Assembly: GCA_947494675.1 (NCBI GenBank)
Contig: CANLVP010000001.1
Span: 930,001-994,000, forward strand
Length of the DNA stretch: 64,000 bases
Reading direction: 5' to 3'
From: an uncultured Paracoccaceae bacterium
Lineage (GTDB): Bacteria; Pseudomonadota; Alphaproteobacteria; Rhodobacterales; Rhodobacteraceae
Below, piece by piece: positions 33,811-42,508 of the stretch (positions are counted from its first letter, which is position 1; each line of letters opens with the position of its first letter). Both the position numbers and the translations under genes were made by a program. The notes under the pieces are model-generated. The model did not search any database. It saw only the letters and a list, made by a program, of their open reading frames with translations, and was not told where the DNA came from.

Positions 33811-34125
33811 ATGACCCACCCGCTTGATGATTTGATCAACCAAATGATGGCCACTGCTGCCGCCAAGGGCGATTTCGACGACCTGCCCGGTGCGGGCAAA
33901 CCGCTTAAGCTGGATGGCAATCCCAAGGACGCCTTGCTGAACCGCATGATGACAGAGGCGCATGCCAAACCGCCTGCTGTCACGCTCAAGGAACAGATCA
34001 GTGCGGCACAGGCGGAGCTTGCCAAGCTGACTGACCCCGGAGCCCGCAAAGCCCAGATGAAGGTCATCGCTGATCTGCAAACCCGTCTGGCGATTGAGAT
34101 CGAAGCCATGGGCAAATACGGCTAG
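33811..34125 (+). CDS. DUF1992 (DnaJ-C28-like) protein
   Basis: 104 residues from the ATG at 33811; the open frame back to 33730 is not conserved. The motif PLDDLINQMMATAAAKGDFDDLPGAGKPL with NPKDALLNRMM is diagnostic of DUF1992, shared with the mammalian DNAJC28 conserved domain. Function unknown; no J domain is present. It is followed 20 bases later by an MFS gene. Confidence 0.85.
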   Translation: MTHPLDDLINQMMATAAAKGDFDDLPGAGKPLKLDGNPKDALLNRMMTEAHAKPPAVTLKEQISAAQAELAKLTDPGARKAQMKVIADLQTRLAIEIEAMGKYG

Positions 34126-34145
34126 CCCCCGAACGAAAGGCGCAG

Positions 34146-35336
34146 ATGCGCAAGCTCGGCCCCGACATTCGCACGTTACTCATCGGGCAAATTCCGGCAG
34201 ATTTCGCCGATTGGATGGATTTTGTCGCCATCGGTGCGTTGCTGGCCTTTGTCTGGCAGGTGGACACCTTTGTCTTTGCCCTGCTCGCCGTGTGCATGGG
34301 CCTGCCGTATCTGATCTTTGGGCCGCTCGCCGGGGCCCTCGTGGACCGCAGCAATACACGCACCATCCTGATCGCCAGCAACATTGGCCGCGCGCTGGTC
34401 ACCGCCACATTTTTCTTTGCGCCCAGCTGGCCGGTCTTGCTGGCCCTAGTCGCCCTGCGCAGCACGGTGGATACCTTTTACACCCCCGCCAATCAGGCGG
34501 CCATTCGCAAGCTGACCGACACCGCCCAGCGGCCACAAACCAATGCGATCAGCTATGGCATCAACCAAGCCTCCAAGATCGTGGCCCCGTCTTTGGGCGG
34601 CTTGGCCCTGATCTGGATGACCCCGCATCTTGTCTTTGCAATGAATGCGGCCGCATCCTTCTTGGCCGCCGCCTTGTTGATGCGTCTGCCGCAAATGCCC
34701 CGCGTGGCAACTCAGGGCGAAGCCTCGGACGGTATCCTCACCACATTGCGCCGCGCGGTCGCCCTGCTATCGGACACCCCCATCCTGCGCGCCGCCATTG
34801 GGATGATGGCCGCCGGATACTTTGCCATGTTCTTCTACGACACGCTGATTGCCCCGCTCACCCGCGACCTGGGCTTTAGCCAGACCCATCTGGGCCTCTC
34901 GCTCGCTGCTGTTGGCGCAGGCGGCGTGATCGCAGCAGCAGCCATGGCGCGTTGGGCGACGCTCAGCCGCCCCTTTGTCTTTGTCGCTATTGGCGGGGCC
35001 ATCGGCGGTATCGCCGTCACGACCATCGGCGCGGTTGAGGTCATTGGCCTCCCAATCACCTTGCCTGTCTTTCTCGGCGCGTTCTTTGTGCTTGGCGTCA
35101 CCTCGGCCATGTCGGTCGTGCCGTTCCGCACCGTGCTGCAAAACAACACCGATGACACCTCAATCGGTCAGATCACGGCGCTGAGTGAGGCGGCCAACAC
35201 CATCGCCCTGCTCACCGCGCCATTTATCGGCGCAGGTCTGGCGGCATGGTCGTCAATTGGTGCGGCCTTTGTGCTGGGTGGTCTGGTCCTGCTAGGCATC
35301 GCGTGGCGGGCGTGGCGGCTGCGGGACGCCGCCTAG
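34146..35336 (+). CDS. MFS transporter (MFS_3 / enterobactin-exporter type)
   Basis: 396 residues, 12 hydrophobic segments. The loop 2-3 motif is AGALVDRSNTRTILIASN, and RSTVDTFYTPANQAAIRKL and SYGINQASKIVAPSLGG after it are hallmarks of the DHA3-like group (EntS, MacAB-independent macrolide exporters). Likely a proton-driven drug or metabolite exporter; substrate unknown. Its end overlaps the convergent enoyl-CoA hydratase gene by four bases. Confidence 0.82.
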   Translation: MRKLGPDIRTLLIGQIPADFADWMDFVAIGALLAFVWQVDTFVFALLAVCMGLPYLIFGPLAGALVDRSNTRTILIASNIGRALVTATFFFAPSWPVLLALVALRSTVDTFYTPANQAAIRKLTDTAQRPQTNAISYGINQASKIVAPSLGGLALIWMTPHLVFAMNAAASFLAAALLMRLPQMPRVATQGEASDGILTTLRRAVALLSDTPILRAAIGMMAAGYFAMFFYDTLIAPLTRDLGFSQTHLGLSLAAVGAGGVIAAAAMARWATLSRPFVFVAIGGAIGGIAVTTIGAVEVIGLPITLPVFLGAFFVLGVTSAMSVVPFRTVLQNNTDDTSIGQITALSEAANTIALLTAPFIGAGLAAWSSIGAAFVLGGLVLLGIAWRAWRLRDAA

Positions 35337-35932
35337 ATCATCGCCTTGATCGCGCTGACATGGGGTTGTTCCGCCCCCAAGGCTGCCGCACAAAGCTCTC
35401 GCGCCACCGGCATCACGTCGTCAAACACCCCGTCCAAAAGCCCCGCATCCAGCGCCTGATCCGCCGTCCATTTTTGCCCCGCCATCAAGAGCAGCTTGGC
35501 CCGCGACGGCCCGACCAGCGCCTTTAATCGTTTCGGATCAGAAGGTTGCGGCAGAAACCCCAGCTTCATCACCGGGTAGAAAAACTTGGCTCCCGGCACC
35601 GCAATCCGCAGATCACAGGCCAACGCCATACCAAAGGCACCGCCTGCCAGCGTGCCGTTCAGCGCCCCCACCGTCAGGCCGGGGGTGGCGGCAACGGCGG
35701 CTGACAGCTCTTCCCAAAGCGGGCTCTTGGCAAGGCCCTTTGGCGCCTCATCCAGATCAGCCCCGGCGCTGAAGACACTACCTTCGCCGGTCAAGATCAC
35801 CGCCTTGGCCCCGGCGGCGATTTTGTAGATGCCGATCAGCTCTGTCAGCATATCCGCCGTTAACGCGTTCGCCTTATCCGCGCGGTCCAGCGTGACGATC
35901 CACAAATCGTCCTCTCGCGTGACCCGGATCAA
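35333..35932 (-). CDS. Enoyl-CoA hydratase/isomerase-family protein, short
   Basis: 199 residues, shorter than the usual 255-260, lacking most of the C-terminal trimerisation helices. TTG start at 35932. The CoA-binding and oxyanion-hole segments are present: GEGSVFSAGADLDE and NGTLAGGAFGMALACDLRIAV. The catalytic Glu pair of crotonase (in typical enzymes around 144 and 164) is not clearly conserved, so the reaction could differ. Overlaps the SDR gene's stop by four bases (TTGA), forming a two-gene reverse operon. Confidence 0.75.
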   Translation of the reverse strand: MIRVTREDDLWIVTLDRADKANALTADMLTELIGIYKIAAGAKAVILTGEGSVFSAGADLDEAPKGLAKSPLWEELSAAVAATPGLTVGALNGTLAGGAFGMALACDLRIAVPGAKFFYPVMKLGFLPQPSDPKRLKALVGPSRAKLLLMAGQKWTADQALDAGLLDGVFDDVMPVARELCAAALGAEQPHVSAIKAMI

Positions 35933-36687
35933 ATCAGACCCACCGCACGGCGGACGCCTTCTTCGCGGAGCGACACGTCGCCACCCAGATATTCATCCGC
36001 GGCCGCTGTGCACATCCACAACAGGGTCTGCGCAGGCCATTCGGGCGGAATATGATCCTCCCACGCCAGTTGGCTCACCGGGTTGATGCCGCTGGCCTTG
36101 ATCTCCCGTTGCATCTCTGTGGCGACCGTCCCCGGCGACAGACCAAGCACCCGGACTCCCGCGCCGCGCGCCTCCTTGTCGCCTACACCGGTCAGCATCA
36201 GCGCGCCTGCCTTGGAACTGCAATAGGCGGCCCACCCCTCAACCGGGCCATGAGCCGCACCGCTTGAAATGTTGATGATCGTGCCGGACCCTTGCGCGAT
36301 CATCCCCGGCAAAGCCGCACGCATCCCGTGCATCACACCTTTGAGGTTGATGTCGATGGTATGGCTGTAAGCCTCTGGGTCGATAGTCGCCAAATGGCCA
36401 ATCGGATCGATAATGCCCGCGTTATTGATAACCACGTCCAACCCGCCAAAGGCATCGCGAGCGGCATTCATCGCCTGCTCAACCTCCCAATAGCGGGACA
36501 CGTCACAGGGCACCGCCAGCGCCTTTGGTCCGATCTGCCCGGCCAGTTCCGTGATCGCATCCCGCGACCGCGCTAGCAGCGCCACATTGGCCCCCGCATC
36601 CGCAAATGCCAGCGCCGCAGCGGCCCCGATCCCCCGGCTTGCGCCTGAAATCAGCACTGTTTTCCCTGTCAAATCGACATTTTTCAT
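35929..36687 (-). CDS. Short-chain dehydrogenase/reductase
   Basis: 252 residues from the ATG at 36687 (GGGAAAG upstream). Cofactor motif SGASRGIGAAAALAFADAG; NNAG motif VVINNAGIIDPIG; catalytic Ser in INISSGAAHG and the YxxxK pair in AAYCSSKAGAL. Classical cytoplasmic SDR; NAD(P) preference and substrate unknown. With the crotonase-like gene it may act on an acyl-CoA or alcohol, but nothing else in the neighbourhood points to a pathway. Confidence 0.88.
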   Translation of the reverse strand: MKNVDLTGKTVLISGASRGIGAAAALAFADAGANVALLARSRDAITELAGQIGPKALAVPCDVSRYWEVEQAMNAARDAFGGLDVVINNAGIIDPIGHLATIDPEAYSHTIDINLKGVMHGMRAALPGMIAQGSGTIINISSGAAHGPVEGWAAYCSSKAGALMLTGVGDKEARGAGVRVLGLSPGTVATEMQREIKASGINPVSQLAWEDHIPPEWPAQTLLWMCTAAADEYLGGDVSLREEGVRRAVGLI

Positions 36688-36808
36688 CGCTTTCCCTTTC
36701 GGTCGCCACCCTGCGGTCATATTCTCTTGGTCAGGATGCCCCGACCTTGACCGCCAGACTTTTGCGGCAAATCATAGAATAAACCCGTATTTCCGAAAGG
36801 TAACACTG

Positions 36809-38323
36809 ATGACCCAACTGCAAACAATCAAGACCGGCGTATGCCTTGCCGCCCTTTTCAGCGGACAAGCCGCCCTCGCCGACGTCACCGCAGCCGAGGT
36901 CTGGGAAAGCTGGAAGTCCAACCTTGATATCTACGGCGAAGACGGCGTGACCATCGGGTCAGAGGATATTGGCGGTGGAACCGTCACGATCACCGACCTC
37001 AGCATGGCGATGGATGACGGTGACACGGCTGTCGCTGGCACGATCGGCAACATCACATTCACCGAAAACGGCGACGGCACCGTGGCGATCACGATGTCCG
37101 ACACACTGCCCATCACCGTGACCAGCAGCGATGGATCAAGCGTCGATATGTCGGTCACAAGCACCGATCTCGCGATCACCGCCTCCGGCGACCCAGACGC
37201 CGTCAGCTACGAAGTCAGCGCCGAAAAATACAGCTTTGTGGTCGATAACATCACCGAAGCAGGCCAGACGACCGACGTTGAGGTCGTCATGACCGCCAAT
37301 AACGTTGCGGGCGAATATCTTATCACCGCAGGCGACGTGCGGAACTTCAAGTATGCGTTGACCATGGCCTCTGTTGACGTGCTGATCGACGGCAAGGACC
37401 CAAGCACGGATAGCGTTGTGCTGGTGTCGGGTAAGATCAACGGCCTTTATGTCGATGCCGACATGGACCTGCCCGAGGGGCTTAGCTTTGAAGACCCCGA
37501 GAACATCGATCTGACCAACTTTGCGATCAACGCCAAATACGGGTTGAGCGATGGCGCTTATATCTTTGACGTCACCGATGGTGCCGAGAACTTCGCCGGC
37601 AGCGCCAGCACCGGGTCTGCGGACGTCGACATCAGCTTTTACAGTCAAGCGGTGTCTTACAACGTCCTGACCAAGAACATTTCAGTCGATACCGTTGTGC
37701 CTGATGTGCCAATTCCGGGGATGGAATTGCCGCTGGCGTTGTCGCTTGGGGAATATGGCATCAACGTCGCCTTCCCGTTGGCCAAGACTGAGGAACCAAC
37801 CGACTTTGCCTTGGGTCTGAACCTGACAGACCTGACCATCAACGACGACATCTGGGCGATGGGTGATCCTGCGGGCGCACTGCCCCGCGATCCGATCACG
37901 ATGCAGATCGACCTGACCGGCACGGCCAAGCTTTTCTTTGACCTGCTGGACCCAGAACAAGCCGATGCCATCGCCATGGCCGACGTGCCCGGCGAATTGC
38001 ACAGCCTGTCGCTGAACAACCTTCTGGTGACCGCCGTTGGGGCCACGCTTGATGGCACCGGGGCATTCACCTTTGACAACACCGACCTGACCACGATCCC
38101 CGACATTCCCCGCCCAGAAGGCGAGGTGACGCTGAATCTTGCGGGTGCCAACAAGCTGATCGATACCCTGATCCAGATGGGCCTCGTGCCAGAGGATCAA
38201 GCGATGGGCGCGCGGATGATGATGGGCATGTTTGCACGCAATGTCGGCGACGACCAACTGACCACCACGGTTGAGGTCAACGCCGAAGGTCACGTGATCG
38301 CCAACGGTCAGCGCATCCGCTGA
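36809..38323 (+). CDS. Exported DUF2125-family protein, copy 1
   Basis: 504 residues from the ATG at 36809 with GAAAGG upstream. Signal peptide ending ALADVTAAEVWESW. The mature protein is acidic, beta-rich and Lys-poor, with repeated Thr/Asp-Gly strands; the C terminus has MMMGMFARNVGDDQLTTTV and EVNAEGHVIANGQRIR. It is a paralogue of the next gene over its whole length (same start motif xVTxxxVWxxW and same end). DUF2125 proteins are widespread in Rhodobacteraceae; role unknown, presumably periplasmic or outer-membrane. Confidence 0.78.
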   Translation: MTQLQTIKTGVCLAALFSGQAALADVTAAEVWESWKSNLDIYGEDGVTIGSEDIGGGTVTITDLSMAMDDGDTAVAGTIGNITFTENGDGTVAITMSDTLPITVTSSDGSSVDMSVTSTDLAITASGDPDAVSYEVSAEKYSFVVDNITEAGQTTDVEVVMTANNVAGEYLITAGDVRNFKYALTMASVDVLIDGKDPSTDSVVLVSGKINGLYVDADMDLPEGLSFEDPENIDLTNFAINAKYGLSDGAYIFDVTDGAENFAGSASTGSADVDISFYSQAVSYNVLTKNISVDTVVPDVPIPGMELPLALSLGEYGINVAFPLAKTEEPTDFALGLNLTDLTINDDIWAMGDPAGALPRDPITMQIDLTGTAKLFFDLLDPEQADAIAMADVPGELHSLSLNNLLVTAVGATLDGTGAFTFDNTDLTTIPDIPRPEGEVTLNLAGANKLIDTLIQMGLVPEDQAMGARMMMGMFARNVGDDQLTTTVEVNAEGHVIANGQRIR

Positions 38324-38390
38324 TACGCACCCTATTCCCTGTGCCCAACGGCGGCGCAGGGACACCCCTTCCCTAACAATTGGACGTTTC

Positions 38391-39893
38391 ATGAAACTCA
38401 CGCGCTTTGTTCTGCCCCTTGCCCTGATCCCCGGTGCCGCTGTCGCGGATCTCACGCCACAAGACGTCTGGGACAACATGTCCGCCGCTTATGCCGCGGG
38501 CGGCATGACGCTTGAGGGCAACCCAGAGGACACCGGCAACGCGCTTGCCATCAATGACGCCGTGATCCGTGTCACCTATCCCATTGTCGGCGGGTCTGCG
38601 ACGATGACACTGCCCACCATGACCCTGACCGATCTTGGCGACGGCACAGTGGGCATCGAAACGCCCGCCACCTATGTCATGGAAATGGCCGCTGAGATCC
38701 CCGGCGAGGACGGCTTGGTCAGCGCCAATATCGCCATCGCCCAAACCGGAGCGACCAGCGTGGCCTCTGGCGACCCCGGCGACGTGACCTATACCAGCAG
38801 CGCTGAGACGATGGACCTGCTCGTCAACGACCTGACCGTGCCGGGCGAAGAGGTCAGCTTTGAGATGGAAATCGATAGCGAAGGCTATGTCTCAACCACC
38901 CGCGTGACCGAAGGTGACAACCTGACCGTGGTGTCCGACATCACCAATAACGACGCAAAGACAAGGTTCATCCTTGATGCGGGCTTTATGAAACAGGAAA
39001 ACACCAACAACAGCGGCATCCTGCAAACCCGGTCCACCATCGTGTTACCGCCTGACATGAACATCCTTGACCTGACTCCAGCCCTGATGGCGGGTCTGTC
39101 GTTCACTGGAACATCTAATTCCGGCCCGTCAAACGGCACGACCCTCACCTATATCGATGGCGAACTTTCAAGCGAACAATCGCAAAACGCGGGCGATGCG
39201 GCAGCAAGTTTTAGCATCGACGCCAATGGGATCGGTGGCGGCATTCTGGCCGAATGGTTTGAATTCACCGTAATGGATCAAACCGTCATGCCGTTTCCGA
39301 TTTCTGGCAGTGGCGGCAATGTGACGGCGGATTTCCAAATTCCGCTCGTGGCAAGTGACACCCCGCAGGACTTCAAATATGCCTTTGGGATCAAGGAACT
39401 CGCCATCGACGAGGGCCTTTGGGGAATGTTCGATCCCGGCAATGCGCTTGATCGCAGCCCCGCTGATTTGACTCTGGACCTGTCCGGCAGTCTGAACTGG
39501 GGGCTCAATGTCCTGAACATTCAGGAACTGATGGCGCTTGAAACGGCGGACACCTCGCCGATCACAATCAATTCCCTCTCGATCAACGATCTGGGGCTCG
39601 CGGCCCTTGGGGCTACGGCCAAGGCCGTGGGCGCGTTCACCTTTGACAATTCCGACATGGAAACCATCCCCGGCATGCCCCGCCCCGAAGGCACGGCCAC
39701 CGTGTCCGCCACAGGCATCAACGCCGCGATTGATCAGCTGATCGCCGCTGGTCTCATCCCCGAGGAAGAGGCGATGATGCCCCGCATGATGATGGGCATG
39801 TTTGCCCGCGTCGTGGGTGATGACGCGCTTGAGACCGTGGTTGAGGTCAACCCAGAGGGCCATGTGATCGTCAACGGCCAGCGCATGCGCTGA
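38391..39893 (+). CDS. Exported DUF2125-family protein, copy 2
   Basis: 500 residues, signal peptide MKLTRFVLPLALIPGAAVA followed by DLTPQDVWDNM. The C-terminal block MMPRMMMGMFARVVGDD and EVNPEGHVIVNGQRMR matches copy 1 almost word for word, while the middle has diverged, so the duplication is old. 67 bases separate the two, probably one transcript. The last 23 bases overlap the convergent P-loop gene, and the terminator for this gene lies inside that neighbour. Confidence 0.78.
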   Translation: MKLTRFVLPLALIPGAAVADLTPQDVWDNMSAAYAAGGMTLEGNPEDTGNALAINDAVIRVTYPIVGGSATMTLPTMTLTDLGDGTVGIETPATYVMEMAAEIPGEDGLVSANIAIAQTGATSVASGDPGDVTYTSSAETMDLLVNDLTVPGEEVSFEMEIDSEGYVSTTRVTEGDNLTVVSDITNNDAKTRFILDAGFMKQENTNNSGILQTRSTIVLPPDMNILDLTPALMAGLSFTGTSNSGPSNGTTLTYIDGELSSEQSQNAGDAAASFSIDANGIGGGILAEWFEFTVMDQTVMPFPISGSGGNVTADFQIPLVASDTPQDFKYAFGIKELAIDEGLWGMFDPGNALDRSPADLTLDLSGSLNWGLNVLNIQELMALETADTSPITINSLSINDLGLAALGATAKAVGAFTFDNSDMETIPGMPRPEGTATVSATGINAAIDQLIAAGLIPEEEAMMPRMMMGMFARVVGDDALETVVEVNPEGHVIVNGQRMR

Positions 39894-40365
39894 TCACCGC
39901 GTCCACATCCGCCTGTGTGCGGCAGTGAAAAACAGCGGCGCTGGATCCCTCCAGCGCCGTTTTTATTTGCGTGCGAAACCGTGCGTCCTTGCGCAGTGAC
40001 TTCCAGCCAAACCGCCACTGCTGCCGCAGCCTGTCGACATTGCCCTCTGGCAGCTCTGCCCGCGTGGTGCCACGATGGCGCAGGGGGCGCTGCGCCAACC
40101 GCCACGCCCGCCGCCACAGCGGTGGGTCCAGCCAGATCACCGCCTGCGCCCGTGGCATCGCCAGCGACAACAGGCTCGGTCCGCCTTCGATGACCCAGCG
40201 ATCCCCGGCCACCACTTCGGACAGCAGCACCTCAATCTCATCCCGTGGGCGTTGCTGCCAGCCCGTCGTCAGCTTGAGCGCATCAAACGACACCGCACCG
40301 CCCAGCTTGGCCGCCAAATGGGATTTCCCCGCCCCGTTCGCACCTGTGATGATGATCCGGTCCAT
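39871..40365 (-). CDS. Small P-loop ATPase / adenylate-kinase-like protein
   Basis: 164 residues. Walker A GANGAGKS at residues 8-15; RWVIEGGPSLLSLAMPRAQAVIWLDPPLWRRAWRL in the middle gives the Walker B-like strand and a lid rich in Arg (RRAWRLAQRPLRHRG). This pattern is that of FlaR/adenylate-kinase-related proteins of unknown substrate. The 3' end overlaps the DUF2125 gene and contains that gene's terminator hairpin within its own codons. Confidence 0.7.
   Translation of the reverse strand: MDRIIITGANGAGKSHLAAKLGGAVSFDALKLTTGWQQRPRDEIEVLLSEVVAGDRWVIEGGPSLLSLAMPRAQAVIWLDPPLWRRAWRLAQRPLRHRGTTRAELPEGNVDRLRQQWRFGWKSLRKDARFRTQIKTALEGSSAAVFHCRTQADVDAVISACAGR
39936..39964 (+). terminator. Intrinsic terminator located inside the opposing ATPase gene
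   Basis: CGGCGCTGGA, loop TCCC, TCCAGCGCCG, then TTTTT: a perfect 10-bp GC-rich stem plus T-run, 43 bases after the DUF2125 stop. AAAAA precedes it, so it is symmetrical. It lies within codons of the minus-strand gene at 39871. Confidence 0.85.
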
Positions 40366-40447
40366 GCAAGAATTGTAGCGCGGAGGTTGAAGGAATGCAC
40401 GAGACCCTTCCGTTGTCGCCGCACCGATCCTTTGCTAGCCCTGCAGC

Positions 40448-41110
40448 ATGACAACAGCCCAACGCTTTGCCCCAAACATCGAACTGGCTACGGCCCTATT
40501 GCCGCATGTCCACGACCTAACCAGCGACGGATCGCACGACCTGTCGCACCTGATGCGGGTCTGGACCAACGTGCAGCGCATCACCGCGCGCGAAGGCGGC
40601 GACCTGCAGGTCCTGACCGCCGCGACCCTGCTCCACGACTGCGTTGACGTGCCCAAAGACTCGAACCAGCGGGCCATGGCCTCGCGCCTGGCTGCCGACA
40701 AAGCCACCGCCATCCTGCGCGACCTCAATTGGCCCGAAACCCGGATCGACGCCGCAGCTCACGCCATCACCGCCCACAGCTTTTCCGCCAACATCGCGCC
40801 GCAAACGCTTGAGGCGAAAATCCTCCAAGACGCTGACCGTCTTGATGCCATCGGCCATATCGGCATCGCCCGCTGCCTTTATGTCTCTGGCCGCCTGAAC
40901 CGCGCGATTTATGATCCCGACGACCCCATCGGCGCGGATCGCCCGCTTGATGAACTGCAATTCGCGATGGACCACTTTCAGACGAAACTCCTGAAACTAT
41001 CCGCCGGGTTTCAGACCAAAACCGGGCAGGCGCTTGCCGCTGAACGCCATCAAACCGTGCAATCCTTCTTTGATGGTTTGATGGCAGAGGTCACGCCCCA
41101 GCCATCCTGA
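40448..41110 (+). CDS. HD-domain phosphohydrolase
   Basis: 220 residues. The HD metal-binding pattern is present: His30/His34 in GSHDLSHLMRVW, the His-Asp pair in TAATLLHDCVD (residues 63-64) and a late Asp in ILQDADRLDAIG. Layout and length fit the YedJ-like HD family (GDSHDxxHxxRV start). It probably hydrolyses a phosphate ester or nucleotide; substrate unknown. 54 bases upstream of pmbA on the same strand. Confidence 0.82.
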   Translation: MTTAQRFAPNIELATALLPHVHDLTSDGSHDLSHLMRVWTNVQRITAREGGDLQVLTAATLLHDCVDVPKDSNQRAMASRLAADKATAILRDLNWPETRIDAAAHAITAHSFSANIAPQTLEAKILQDADRLDAIGHIGIARCLYVSGRLNRAIYDPDDPIGADRPLDELQFAMDHFQTKLLKLSAGFQTKTGQALAAERHQTVQSFFDGLMAEVTPQPS

Positions 41111-41164
41111 CCCTTGCGGGACACCGCACAGCAGACTACCTCAGGACCTAGCAAAGGATCCCGC

Positions 41165-42508
41165 ATGACCGAACTTTCCGACCTGACCCAACGCCTTTTG
41201 GACGAAGCCCGCAAAGCCGGTGCTGACGCCTCTGACGCCATCGCGGTGGAAGGCACATCCGTGTCCATCGACGTGCGCGGCGGCGCGCTTGAGAACGCCG
41301 ACCGGTCAGAGGGGATCGACATCGGCCTGCGCGTACTGATCGGCAACCGGCAGGCCTGCGTGTCGTCATCCGACACCAAACCTGACACCCTGCGCACCAT
41401 GGCCGAACGCGCCGTCGCCATGGCCCAGATCGCGCCAGAGGACCCCTATGCAGGCCTCGCCGATCCCAGCCAGCTGGCCAGCAACACCGACACCGCTGCA
41501 CTGGAACTGTACGACGACACGCCCGAACCCGACCCCGCCGCCCTGCAAGACGATGCCGCACGGGCCGAGGCCGAAGCGCTGAAAAACCCTGGCATTTCTC
41601 AGGTGCAGCAATCCAGCGCGGGCTATTCGCACCGCCGCATTCACCTGTCGGCGTCGAACGGGTTTGACGCAGGCTACGCCCGCACTGACCGTGGCATTTC
41701 CTGCCTCGCGATCACCGGCACCGGCACGGACATGGAACGCGACTACGATTACGACAGCCGCATCTTCCAGGCCGATCTGCGCGACGCGGCTGAGATTGGT
41801 CGCATCGCCGCCGAACGCGCCGTGGCACGCGCCGGTGCGACCCGTCCCAAGACGGGCGCATACCCGGTGATGTTTGACGAACGCATCGCATCCTCGCTTA
41901 TCGGCCACCTGTTGCAAGCCATCTCTGGCGGTGCCATTGCACGCGGCAGCAGCTGGCTGCGCGATGCGCTTGGTGAACAGGTCCTGCCCAAGGGCCTGTC
42001 GGTGATCGAAGACCCGCACCGCATCCGCACCTCCGGCTCAAAACTCTTTGACGCCGAAGGGTTGCCCACATCGCGCCGCGCCATCGTCGATGACGGCGTG
42101 CTGACCGGTTGGACGCTGGACCTTGCTACGGGCCGCAAGCTGGGCATGCCGTCCACCGCCAATGCAGCACGCGGCACATCATCGCCACCGTCGCCCAGCC
42201 TGACCAATATCGCGCTGACCCAAGGCGACAGATCCCGCGACGCGCTGATCGCGGACATGGGCACCGGCCTGCTTGTGACCTCAATGATCGGCTCCACGAT
42301 CAACCCCAACACCGGCGACTATTCCCGCGGCGCATCCGGTTTCTGGGTCCAGAACGGTGAGATCACCCACCCGGTGAACGAAATCACCGTCGCAGGCAAC
42401 CTGCGCGATATGCTGATGAACATCACGCCCGCCAATGACGCCCGCGCGCATCTGTCCCGCGTCATCCCCTCGCTCTTGGTCGAAGGGCTCACCCTTGCTG
42501 GCGACTGA
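41165..42508 (+). CDS. pmbA: TldD/PmbA-family metalloprotease subunit (TldE)
   Basis: 447 residues from the ATG at 41165. PmbA/TldE signatures: DAIAVEGTSVSIDVRGGALENADRSE near the N terminus, SNGFDAGYARTDRG mid-protein and IRTSGSKLFDAEGLPTSRRAIVDDG, SRGASGFWVQNGEITHPV and EITVAGNLRDML at the end. It lacks the HExxxH zinc motif of TldD, as expected for the partner subunit. TldD/E process peptide natural products and the CcdA antitoxin in E. coli. Overlaps the CysQ-like gene, a conserved alphaproteobacterial pairing. Confidence 0.9.
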   Translation: MTELSDLTQRLLDEARKAGADASDAIAVEGTSVSIDVRGGALENADRSEGIDIGLRVLIGNRQACVSSSDTKPDTLRTMAERAVAMAQIAPEDPYAGLADPSQLASNTDTAALELYDDTPEPDPAALQDDAARAEAEALKNPGISQVQQSSAGYSHRRIHLSASNGFDAGYARTDRGISCLAITGTGTDMERDYDYDSRIFQADLRDAAEIGRIAAERAVARAGATRPKTGAYPVMFDERIASSLIGHLLQAISGGAIARGSSWLRDALGEQVLPKGLSVIEDPHRIRTSGSKLFDAEGLPTSRRAIVDDGVLTGWTLDLATGRKLGMPSTANAARGTSSPPSPSLTNIALTQGDRSRDALIADMGTGLLVTSMIGSTINPNTGDYSRGASGFWVQNGEITHPVNEITVAGNLRDMLMNITPANDARAHLSRVIPSLLVEGLTLAGD

